Source: Melanocharis versteri (Eukaryota; Chordata; Aves; Passeriformes; Melanocharitidae). From it: a DNA stretch of 64,000 bases. Below are positions 38,700 through 49,000 of this stretch, in pieces (the stretch's first letter is position 1; each line of letters begins with the position of its first letter). The DNA lies in assembly GCA_013397845.1 (NCBI GenBank), contig VZTG01000511.1, forward strand, positions 272,940 to 336,939. Direction: 5' to 3'. The position numbers and the translations under genes are program-made. The notes under the pieces were generated by a model that saw only the letters and a program-made list of their open reading frames with translations, had not been told where the DNA came from and made no database searches.

Positions 38700-38930
38700 C
38701 TGGTAGGCATATTTACTTACTGGGGTAAATTAAACCATAAATTCAGACAAATGTACCTACCTCTACACTTGTGATGTATTTTTCCTTTCTGCTTTATTGG
38801 GCTCCAAGACACAAAGGTGAATTGTTCAATAAACAGCGCAATGCAAGTCATCCCAATTAATTGGATTGTTCCATTTATGCTGCTACTGCCTCCAATTAAA
38901 TGCAAGGGAGCGCAAGTGACAGGCACGAGT
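38700..38930. promoter_or_regulatory. AT-rich element with homeodomain and SOX-type motifs
   Basis: It contains a 12-base palindrome CCAATTAATTGG at 38853-38864, two ATTGTT words (38821-38826 and 38865-38870) and a further ccaattaaat near 38892. The motif clustering resembles neural enhancers. Function is inferred only. Confidence 0.3.
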
Positions 38931-39107
38931 AAGATGGGTGTGCAGAAAACCATATTCTAATGCAAAAGCTGTGATGAGAAAATGGAATCTACACACCTGA
39001 TGGGAATATTAATGCAAAACCTTGACCTATAATTTTTTTTTCTTCAGTCTGAGCATGCCAGAAACAATTGCAGCTCATTAAAATGGATCATGTCCTGACA
39101 ATCATGC

Positions 39108-39212
39108 ATAATGCCCAAGTCCCACAAGTCCCATGGTCTAAATGTTTGCCTTGCTGGTGAAGCCAGCAAGGTAAATGTTTAGACCATGGGACCTGTGGGA
39201 CATGGACATTAT
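39108..39212. repeat. Near-perfect inverted repeat: 50-bp arms, 5-base loop
   Basis: The left arm 39108-39157 and the reverse complement of the right arm 39163-39212 match at 44 of 50 positions without gaps, separated by tgaag. Three of the six differences would be G-U pairs in plus-strand RNA and two in minus-strand RNA, so either transcript folds into a long hairpin. It lies in intron 4. Confidence 0.95.
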
Positions 39213-39344
39213 CGTAGAGCTGCATGGTCCTGCATGACTAGACACAGGAAACTGCAGCAAACCTCAACAACCCTTTCTCTTTTACACCTAGCATTATCAG
39301 AGAAAGAGCAAAGGGAAAAAACAAACCCAAGAGTGCCAGTGTGG

Positions 39345-39515
39345 GTTGGACCTCTGGAGTTCATCTGGCCCATCCCCCTGTTCAAGGCAGGACCAACTTC
39401 AAAGTTAAATTCAGTTTGAAAGTTAGCTCAGGTGGCTCAGTGTTGAGCACTTCCAAGGATGGAGATTTTACAGCCTCTCTGGGCAGTCTGTTCCAATGCT
39501 GCCTTGTCAGGGCTC
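39345..39515 (-). mobile_element. CR1 LINE 3' fragment, internally eroded
   Basis: The recognisable blocks are gggttggacctctggagtt, caaggcaggaccaacttc, ttccaaggatggagatttt and cctctctgggcagtctgtt, in the order expected for a minus-strand CR1. The centre is eroded and the tail octamers are missing. It begins 133 bases after the hairpin described separately. Confidence 0.88.
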
Positions 39516-42454
39516 AATCTGGAAGCCATTCACCACATCACAACAACATCTGGCTCTACTTTCTTAACTGCTTTTTTGATGCAAAGTGTGTGTTGGCACG
39601 TGGGATGCAGTAAGTATCAGTAGGGAAGGTGATAGCATCGTGCAAAGACAATTCTTTTGCAAGGAAAATAGATCAGAAAACAGTCCCACACAAGATGGGG
39701 TGAGAAGGAAGGCACTGCAGTATTTTATTCTGAGTCTGGTGCCGTTTTTCTGTAAGGCACTGCCAGACCGGTTCTTGATGATGGGACAAGCAAAATGTTG
39801 TCCAGTTTGGGCTCGGTATTTGGCACAGACTTGAGATGTCAGTGCTGTGGTTAGCTGTGGTAGAGCAACAAACACAATTGCATCTCTCTTTCTCCACTGA
39901 GCAGTGCGGTCTGTATTCCTCTTCAGAGGCATCTCTCCCTCCCTTGGCTCCTGATGGAGGGAGCCAAAGGCAACAAGCTTCCTAGCCCTGACACCTCTGC
40001 TATGTGTGAAGATGGATGGGTTGAATGCAGGCCTAAAATATTTTACATTTTCACGATAGTTTCACAGCCCTGGCATTATCAAATGATCTTTCAAAGTACT
40101 TGGAAGCAGGAGGAGAAGAACTTGAGATAGATTCTGGCTTTTTTGTGTCTGTGTACTTGCAAACTGCCTCTGCCTACACATCTTGCAGGGCCTGTTCCTG
40201 TTTGGAGATGCACACGGAAAATCAGTGCTCGTGTGGATGCTCTGTCTGCTCCACTTCCCCCCTGAAGTTTGGAGGCTGTTCAAAGCAGGTCCCCATCCCT
40301 GGGTGGTTAAGATCAGACTTGCCCTATGTGCTGCACTCCACTGACCAGCCTAGTTAGGAACTCGAGGCTAGGAAACACAAGACAATTTTAAAATCTGAAC
40401 AAAAGTAGGAGATTAAGGAAACCAGCTGGAAACCTCTATTTTGCTGATTTTGAAAGCAAAATGTGGGTCACAGATGTGCTTCCACAGACAGAAACTGGCT
40501 GGAGAAGAAAAAGACATCAGCAATGCCCAGACTCTTTGATGATCAGAGGTAGATTTAGCTCCTAGGCATAGAGACAAGAAAGGAAGAGGAGACTAAGTAG
40601 GAATAAAAACATAATCAAGATATTAGGAATGTGGAACGCAACCCACCCGTAAATTTGCCTTAGGGAACTACAAAAAAATGCAGTAACAAAAGAAGATTAA
40701 ACCAATTGCTACATCTTACTCTCTTCCCTTGTCTTGCCTTCCTTATGGTTTTGCTTTTTGCAGTTCAAGACGCAGAGGGTTCCATAACAGAACCTTTCCT
40801 TTTCCTCGATCATGTTTTTTCTTTGCAAAAGTGCTGTTTTCTACTGCTGCTTTGCAGTAGCTACGAAATCCTTGCTAAGGACCAGCTGACTTTAGAGCCC
40901 AAAAGAAACAAAGCTTTGCAGGAAATCCATACCGTCTGCTTGTATCAGAGGCTAGAAAGCAATGTGATCTGGCCCATCTCTGATAGGAGGGAGCTACTAC
41001 TCACTTCTTGTTTAGTCTAACACAAAAGATTAAACTTATTTTCAGTGAAATTGATGACAGACTGGTAAGAGCCATGCTGCCGACCCTTGCAGGCTGTTGA
41101 TTAGCCTGTGACTTGGTCTCCCAGGGGCTGCAACAGAAGGCCTGTTGTTCCAGCCATGTAAAAAACTCAAGGTAAAGCACTGGAAGAGCAATTCAGGACA
41201 AACAGCAGCACTGACTCAGAGAAGGCCAGGTAGTTGTTCCTTAGAAATAGCCAAGCAGCAGGAGGAGGTTCTGAAAAGCATTCAGGGCATTTGGTGGGTG
41301 GCTTCTGGGGTGAAGGGAAGTGCCAGGAGCAGTCCTGAAGGTCTCACCTGTGCTGGCCACAACACGATCTGGTCACTTGGTGCCTTCAGGTTTTGTGACA
41401 TGTGCTGAGCAGCCATGGAGCACAATCTCCAACTCCTGCAGGAAACTTCCCTCCTGCCAGCAAAACGCCAGTCCCTACGGCTTAACACCAAGAGAAGCCT
41501 GCAATGAAATGCTAGTCCAGCTCACTGCCTGTCACTGTTTTTCAGACTTTGGGGAATTTAGAATTCAGTTATTGTCTGGAATTTATTCTTCTCAGCCCTA
41601 ATGAAAACACATTTTGTAGTTGTTAGTGTTTTAAATTGAGTATCAGTGTCAATAAAGACAAACCTTTTCCCAGGGTGGGAAAAAAAAATAAAACTCTCTC
41701 AAATCTTTCACTCATGCAAAAGTAAACAACCCCAAAGCATTAAAGGATTAAATAAAATATATGCCTCTTTTCACTTGGAGTCCACTGGGCGTGAATAAGT
41801 GCCAACTGAGCTCTCACTTGCACCACCATCTCCCATGATGGCACCAGGGCCTAGAGGTGCAGCAGCATGTGTTACGGTGCTGTGCCATGTAACAGCATCT
41901 CTGCTCCCAGTGGTGGAACCACCAGAGGCTCCTAAACACCAGCAGGGCTGTAAATGAGAAGGACTTTGTTATCTCCAGCCTCCCCATCCAACCTAGCCCA
42001 GAGAAAAAAGGTGTCCAGCCACAGCACGACTCACAGTGCAGCTAAGGAGAGAGACAGCACAGCACTCCTATGGCTAGGAGGGTCGTCCATCCTCATCTGG
42101 GTGCAAGAGATTTTGTCAGAGGCACCAGAATTCATCTGGCTGGGCTGCAACCCCAGATTGAAATTGCTGTGAATACTACAGCACAGAACCTCTTCAGTTG
42201 ATGTCTAGAAACTGCTTGTGGTTTCAGAGCTCTTGCTGATGAATTGCCCAGCAGCTGGTCATATTGAGAGGGCTCTGCTTATTATTTTCAACTGCTATCT
42301 TGTATGGAAGGAAAATCAAAATACCTTCCTCAAGTTAATTGGCTCTAAAACAATTGAAGAATTTTCCACAAGGTTGTAATGCAATTAGGACTGGCATTTT
42401 AGATAATTTATATCTCTAAAGGTATGTTTAAGCCATCATACCCTTATTTTGTGG

Positions 42455-42490
42455 AAAAAAAAAAGCAAAAAAAAAAGCAAAAAGCAAAAG
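42455..42490 (+). repeat. A-rich low-complexity tract
   Basis: Runs of A are separated by gc at irregular intervals, in intron 4. It may be a decayed poly(A) or simple slippage. Confidence 0.85.
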
Positions 42491-43936
42491 CTGCTGGCAA
42501 GAGAAAGCTGGTTTTGCTATTACAGGCAATGAAATATAGATTAAACCATCATCCACCTAGTACTGATTAAAAGGCAGCAGAATGCCAGGATCATCTCTGA
42601 GGTGTGATCATGGTTGGGTAGGATGCTGTGTCACCAACCACACATCTGCAGGTTTCCCATTCAGTTTTCCATCAATGCCAAATGATGTGTCATCACTTGC
42701 CTTCTGCTGCAGCACCTCAAGAGCTGCGCTCCCCAGCTGCCCTGCCAGCTCGGATGGGAGCACCTGGTGCAGCTGGGAGCACCAGGCCACCACACAGGAC
42801 AAAACCAGCAGCCACGCCAGTGCCTGGGCTCGTGTTTTGATAGATATCCAGGAACACCCCAAGCGCAGATGCCAAACAATCTAAACACACAATCACAACT
42901 CCAGAAGTGCATGAAACAACTGGTGAACTTGTTGATATGGGATATTGTGACAGCCAAAAGCATGGATGTCCATTGCCCTGACACCATTGGGAAGCCTCTA
43001 TTTCCCTGACTACCAAAAGGTCCAAGGGTACACCTGGGGAAATGAACACTCTGTGCCTGCCTGTTCCTTATGTTTATACTTAACCACCTTTGGCTGACTC
43101 TTGCCCAAGACACAGTCCAGGGCCAGAGGACATTTTGCCTGACTGCAACAGATGCTGTGATTGAACTTACGGGATGAAAACCTTTAGTCTCCTGGCCTAG
43201 GTGGAAGCAAACAAATTGGATCAATTATCATTACAAATGGGCCTGAACTGAAACTGGGGAGACACACAACATCTCTTCAGAGCCACAGCAGCCATTTATG
43301 GGTGGATGTCCTGTCCTCATGGTAGTATGAACCAAAGCCATGGATTCAGACAATCCCCACTGAATGACATCTGGATGTGGTCTCTAATGGTAGAGAAGCC
43401 ACCGACTGTACTACAAGAGTAACTCAATGCCCCTGGAAAAGTAAAGATGTCCCTTACCCTTGGTTGTAACCCAGCTGACATATCAGAACACTGTACAACT
43501 ATGGAAAGTACAGTGGGAAAGAAAAGCAAACAGAGGAAAGAAAAGCAAACCCAAGAGCTGTACTGCTGTACAAAGCAGGTGATCACACCCTTCTGTTCTC
43601 AATCACATAGACAAAGAAGCTATCAGCTGTGCTGACAGGTTGATCTGCCTATATTCGCTAGATCAATGTTTGCGAAAACCTACCTTGGGACATTTGGGAG
43701 CAGTTTGGGAACCTGGCCTTAGGGTCACAGACCTGACCCCAGACTGGCCAAGAGGGGACCTGAATGTCCTGCCTGATCCTTTGTGCTTTGTAGCAGCCTG
43801 TGACACAACACACATCCCAGACTGTGAGCAGAGACACGCTCAGTTCCACTGCTATGAGGTCATTCACTTCACTTAGAACTTTAACAAAACCAAATGCAGC
43901 TTCTTAACATGAAAGACTATGGACAGGGACACTCAC

Positions 43937-44097
43937 TATTGGGCTGAGTCGTTAAGTTGATATTCCCGGGACCGGTTGAAGCATTCTTGGATCCCAGAGT
44001 CTGCCCAGAGCCTCATCATAGCTGACAGCAGCTCTGGAGAGAAGGGCTCTGTGTCCTCCATCCGACTTACGACATCGCAGACCATCTTGGCATCAGC
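43937..44097 (-). CDS. GNAO1: GNAO1 exon 4 (residues 102-154, helical domain)
   Basis: On the minus strand the exon begins after a ctgcag acceptor and ends at a gtgagt donor. It is 161 nt: 53 full codons plus two bases of the next Tyr codon. The translation starts ADAKMVCDVV, continues RMEDTEPFSPELL and ends YQLNDSAQ. This segment belongs to the all-helical domain that closes over the nucleotide. The 5' junction is phase 0, matching a preceding exon that ends in a KERK-type sequence. Compared with the mammalian protein as I remember it, three positions differ: Pro in FSPELL, Ala in LWADSG, and Gln154 where mammals have Lys. The next exon is about 22 kb downstream. Identity is certain from the uninterrupted family match and correct splice sites; the comparison with mammals is from memory. 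Confidence 0.97.
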
Positions 44098-45542
44098 CTG
44101 CAGAGGAAAGAAACAAGAGGTCACATAGGTACTCAAGGAGGAATTTGGAGCCAGAGATTTCAGAAGCAAATCACCAAACCATCAGGAGTAAAGAGGCTGT
44201 GTTTCTCAGGATGGGGCTTTAGCAATAACTGTGTGATCCAGCTGAAAGGGCAAAAGGAGGATGGAGGAAGGAAATCACAAGGAAAAAGGTTGTTTGTGCA
44301 ATCCATCTCATAACAACAAGTATTTCTATTCAACAGACAAGCAGTCTGCACTGCACATGTGTGGAATTTCACAGGAACAGAAATAAATTCATACATGTAC
44401 AAGGATATTTAAAATTGTTAGCAACAATGCCTGCTTTAACCGAGTGTGGAACCTTGATGAAGTGGGGGCTTTGTATCAGAAAGAACAGCAGAAAGACTCC
44501 AGAAACAATTTTTTCCAGATGCTGGTTTATTGCTTTTCTTGAATTCTTGTTCTTTGCTATGAGCCCCTGCTATGAGAGCTAATTCATGTTAATGCAGACC
44601 ACCTTGGCTGGCTGTGGTGCTCTGTGACTCAGAGGGAGAGGAATCTCCCACGGTTATAGAGCATGGCAGTGAGGGCAAGGCCAGCTGGCCATTTTCAGAC
44701 GGAATCTTTTTTGGTGAGTAAAATGAGATTCACTAGGACAGCAACTTTTCCTGGAGGACAGTGCTCTGACACAACTTGGGTCCGGAAGATGTCTCATATT
44801 TAGGATGGGAATGTCTAGACAGCCTTGGAATAGCTGGGTTCAGCCCTACTGTAATAGTCCACAGTGGCTGATGCTTCACTCGTTTGTGAAGCAGGACACT
44901 CAAATTCATGACCTCCTCTGCTTGCTTTGCAAGAAGTAAATATCCCACACTACCCACAGACTCCTGACACCCTTGGGATGTTGGCTAATCTGCACAGTTT
45001 TTCTTTCATTGCTTTGAAAATGTCTCACATTTCTACTAGCTGAAACAAACCCAATCATTATTGCTATAATTAATTGGAAAAGAGGAGCTCTTATTCCTTG
45101 TGTGTGTGCAATAAACTTGTGAAGACAACTTCCTTGTTTTACTACATTGTCTCTTATCTGCTAGACTGAACCCATTCTCGGCCAAATGCAGGTGGAAGTC
45201 TTTGCCTTCCAGGGTGTTTGATCTAAACCAGCAAGTGCAGACCAGAAACACAAATCTCGAGAGGGGAGTGCAGGCTCTGCCCATGTTTTGCTGGGGACAA
45301 TTGGAAGTGCCATCACTGAGGAGCACCACAATAACTTTATTGTATGGATGGGAATGACAAGTGTATGACAGGGTCTGCATGGTCAGGATCGAAACTCTGT
45401 AGCTTCTTTGTTGAACACTGAAATTGTGGAAAAATTGCAGGGCACCAAACTGAAAGCACTGGAGACTGAAGCTGCTGGAGATTTCAGTGCTCAGTGAAAG
45501 AGCCTCAAGTCCCCTAACATCCAGCCTTTATGGGCTGAAGAA

Positions 45543-45572
45543 GTCTCAGTACTGTATGTCTCAGTACTGTAT
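45543..45572 (+). repeat. Perfect 15-bp tandem duplication
   Basis: The unit gtctcagtactgtat occurs twice back to back with no difference, in intron 3. Perfect identity suggests a recent duplication or a polymorphism. Confidence 0.95.
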
Positions 45573-46020
45573 CCCATAAAACTTAATGGGGTGGACTCTA
45601 TGCTTTGAAGGCTTTATGAACATAAAATCTTTCTCACAGAGCACTTAACGTCATATTTTAGTGCCCAGAAATCCTCCCAGCCCTCTGTACAGACTCTGCT
45701 CATTTTGGAGAAAAAGTATTGGTGACTCACACCTCAAAGCCAAGAAAAACGAAGAACCTTGAAGAGTTCAGTTAATTTCAAAAGCTTGTTTTCTGCCCCG
45801 GAGTGCTTTGTGAGCTGAGTGAATATTCATAAATCATCTGTATGGTTTGCCTGCCCTGCTGGAGCTGCAATTCCGCTCTTTTCACAGACTCTAAATGATA
45901 ATAAACCTGCTAATGGCTGCGGTCTGCCTTGGCCCCATTATTTGTGCATGGGTGATGCAGGAAAAGCATCCATGCTTCCAGTCAGGTAGAAGGACGTCTT
46001 TCTATGTTATCTTGACGGCT

Positions 46021-46033
46021 GGGGGGGGGGGTN
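46021..46033 (+). other. G homopolymer followed by an ambiguous base
   Basis: Eleven G, one T, then N at 46033. This is the only ambiguous base noticed in the window and probably marks a sequencing or consensus problem at the homopolymer. Confidence 0.95.
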
Positions 46034-49000
46034 GATCTGCCCATCTGTCTGTGATGGCAAAGCACATTTGAAGCTCTCCAGCTGTCATGGTCAGGGTCTG
46101 GGCTTCTTCTGAGTTTTGTGGATTTAACTGCAGGCTGCATTTTGCAAAACATCAGAGGGAATGGCACAGTTGTCATATTTTCTGTGCTGGGAAATAGCTG
46201 CATCACCTTTTCAACTACTGAGACCTGTGGCAGTTCCCCGTGAGTAAGACCCATCACAGGAGGGTTTGAGCAGAAGACAGAGATGAACAGCAATGACAGG
46301 GCAGAATGGGAGTCACCAGGCACAGACATCTCTGGCTGTGGTTATCTGTAAGTCTGTTGGGCCAGAAGTGGGGCTGAGCACGTAGGGCAGGGGATTATTT
46401 TGGTACATGCTTCTCTGCAGTCACTGGAGGTCCCTTTTGGGGACAGGAGAGGCTGCCCTCCCGCAGCATGGACACCTGCCTGCAGGGCAGACTGGGAGTC
46501 AGCAGGCTGAAACAGGGGAAGAACTCAAAGGAAAGTTTATTGCTCCTGCTCAACAGTAATAAAAATATTCCAGACTTAGTTTTATTTTGCAGAGTGAACC
46601 ACTGAACTCTTGGTTTTACAGACCCAGAAAAAGCAGGTGAAATGAGTACTTTAAAAAATATCCCTTCCCCCGGCCAAGGTTGAAGTCCCTCTGTCAAGGA
46701 GCATGGGGCCATCCAGGAGTTCAGGCATTTGTTAGATGATTTAACGAGCAATTAAGGATCCAAGAAGAGAAGATACCCCTTTCTTTTCTCACTCTCCAGG
46801 CTGCATCTCAAGCTGGGAATGACATTAAAATCTCCAACTCCCCCTGGGCCCAGCAGGTAGATTTTTAAATACTGCCTGATTGACTTTTCCCTGCCTGCCT
46901 CCCCCGGGTCTGCTGCTCCTGCTTTTCCCGAGGTGAGAGGAGCCGAGCCTCCCGCCACGCTCTGCCTCTGTACTGCAGCCAGCAATTAAATAAAGCAAAA
47001 CAAAACAGGCCAACCAGCCCCCCCACTCCCCTGCCTCGCAGTTCTCATCCGACAGGGTTGTCGTTAATGAACATCACGGTGGCATTTCAGCTACCTCAGG
47101 AGCTAAAAATAGGCAGTGCTTGGCCCCTGGGATTGCTGGAAGGAGCTACAAAATGGTGCATGGCTCCTTCCACCACTGCTGCCTCTGCCTTTCCCAGCTG
47201 CTCTGTCTCCTGTCTCCTCAGAACAAGACATCTGCGAGGAGGATAAGAGGTCGGGCTGGTCTCCTTCATGCTGGTTCTTATCCAGCACGAGCATCCTAGC
47301 CTATGTCTGCAGCATTCGCACCCGTCCTGCTGCCACTCCCCAGTGGCCTGCATTTTCCATAGCAGGTGAAACCCTAGCACCTGAGCTGAATGCCTTTGGG
47401 ATGTTCATTATGGAGAGTGGGATTTGTCACTTTGTGTCATTCCTGAATGCTGATTCCATCCACCTACAGCAGGAGAATTAAAGCTGGCTGGGCATGGCCT
47501 GGGGAGACAGCTGAGCTTAGAGACTGTGCTAAGGTGAAATTATACAGCCAGGCTTTAGACATCAAGCCAAGAGACCGAATAACTCTTTCCTAAAGAACAA
47601 ACCTCTGCTCTAGTCAGGGAATGTAGAGGGCTCTGTAAGGCCAGGGCAGGGTCTGAAATTCACAGGCAGATGTGAACACGAAGCTTGTAAACACAGCAGG
47701 AAGTTGGCATGTGTCATTCCTAACCCCGGCTTGTGGGCCTACCTGTGCACCAGACTTTCGGTATAAATCCAGTTCAAAAGGGGATCTGTTCTCTCCCTAA
47801 CCTGGACATAACTGCAGTTATTTAATTGTCTCCCATATGTCACTGTCACCAAGCTCACAGCCTGTGCTCAGCATGCAAACTTGTGACTTCACTTGCAACA
47901 GCCACACAACCCAATTAATGTGTTACCTGCCTGGAAGGGAGAGGGGCCCCTCCCAGCAGTCTGACACTACTGGCATTTGCATTTGTCTCTGCAAGCAAGT
48001 TATTTTCCATCACACCGGTACAGACCACCCCTAATTACTTGTTCCTCACCACCACCCATGACTGGTGCCCATGAAGATACCAGCAGAGCTGCACTTTGAA
48101 GGTACCAGCAAAGCTGCTGCTGCCCTGGCTGCTGTAGTACCACGCTGGAGTAGGACCCAGGTCCCCATCTCTGACTATCCCAGGGCAAGTCCTGGCTCTG
48201 ATCCTTTGAAGTTGCCTGGACACTGACTAGGAGACTTTCTTTTTTTTTTGCTCCTTTTCTTCCAAAACGAATAGTTTTCTAGAAGGGGAAATTTAAGGGA
48301 ACGGCAAAACCTTGTGTGAAGCTGTGTTGTACAAATCTGCTAAACCCTACGGAGCTGTGCTGTGTTACAGCCATCGGAGAGATGAGCTGGTGTGCCACAC
48401 TGTACTGTCCTTTCCTTTCGGTGAACTAAATCCCAGTAAATAGCATTTTTTTGCTGTTATTTACTCTGATTAATGATACTTGTCACCTAGCCTATCTCAA
48501 AGTTAACCCTGAGGTAATTTCCTCTGATGGCTGGTTGTACCAGGAGCTGATCCATGCAGTGGGGGAAAAGATAAGCACTGCAATTTGGCTGGTGGTACAA
48601 GGCAGATCAGCACAGTACTAGTCATCAGCAAGCAATCTTGTGTAAATAGTACTGGCCATCACGAGTCATGAACCTGGGGGTAATCGAACTGATGTCTTGA
48701 GATCATCCAGCATCCAAAAAAGATGTCCTTGGAAGAGAACCTTTGTGGGGGACCCAGATCCTGACCTCAGGGCACAGCAGTATGTGCCTCTGCTACACCA
48801 GTGAGAAATTATGTCCCCTAACTTTGCAGCAGAACGTGTCTCATAAACTGAAAACCTCCCTCCTCTCCTTACAGAGTGTCTCAGAAATATGGACCCCACT
48901 TCCCAGCCAAAGTGTGGTTGCATTGCAGCAAAAGCCAGTGATTTTCACAGCATTTCAGCCTGAATAAATCCTGGAAACAAAGCATGGCTGGCGAATATGC

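Larger units (their letters stand above)
21600..43936 (-). other. GNAO1: GNAO1 intron 4 (about 22.3 kb)
   Basis: The intron has a gtgagt donor at 43936 and a ttag acceptor at 21600. It holds a CR1 fragment (39345-39515), a strong hairpin (39108-39212), an AT-rich homeodomain/SOX-motif element (about 38700-38930), a GC-rich stretch (about 35270-35560) and an A-rich stretch (42455-42490). Open frames of up to 199 codons occur but match no family I recognise and look like chance frames in GC-rich sequence. Confidence 0.9.

Noticed and set aside
42661..43224. 187-codon minus-strand open frame
   Set aside because: No family resemblance and Cys/Trp/His-rich composition typical of translated noncoding DNA. 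It sits inside intron 4.
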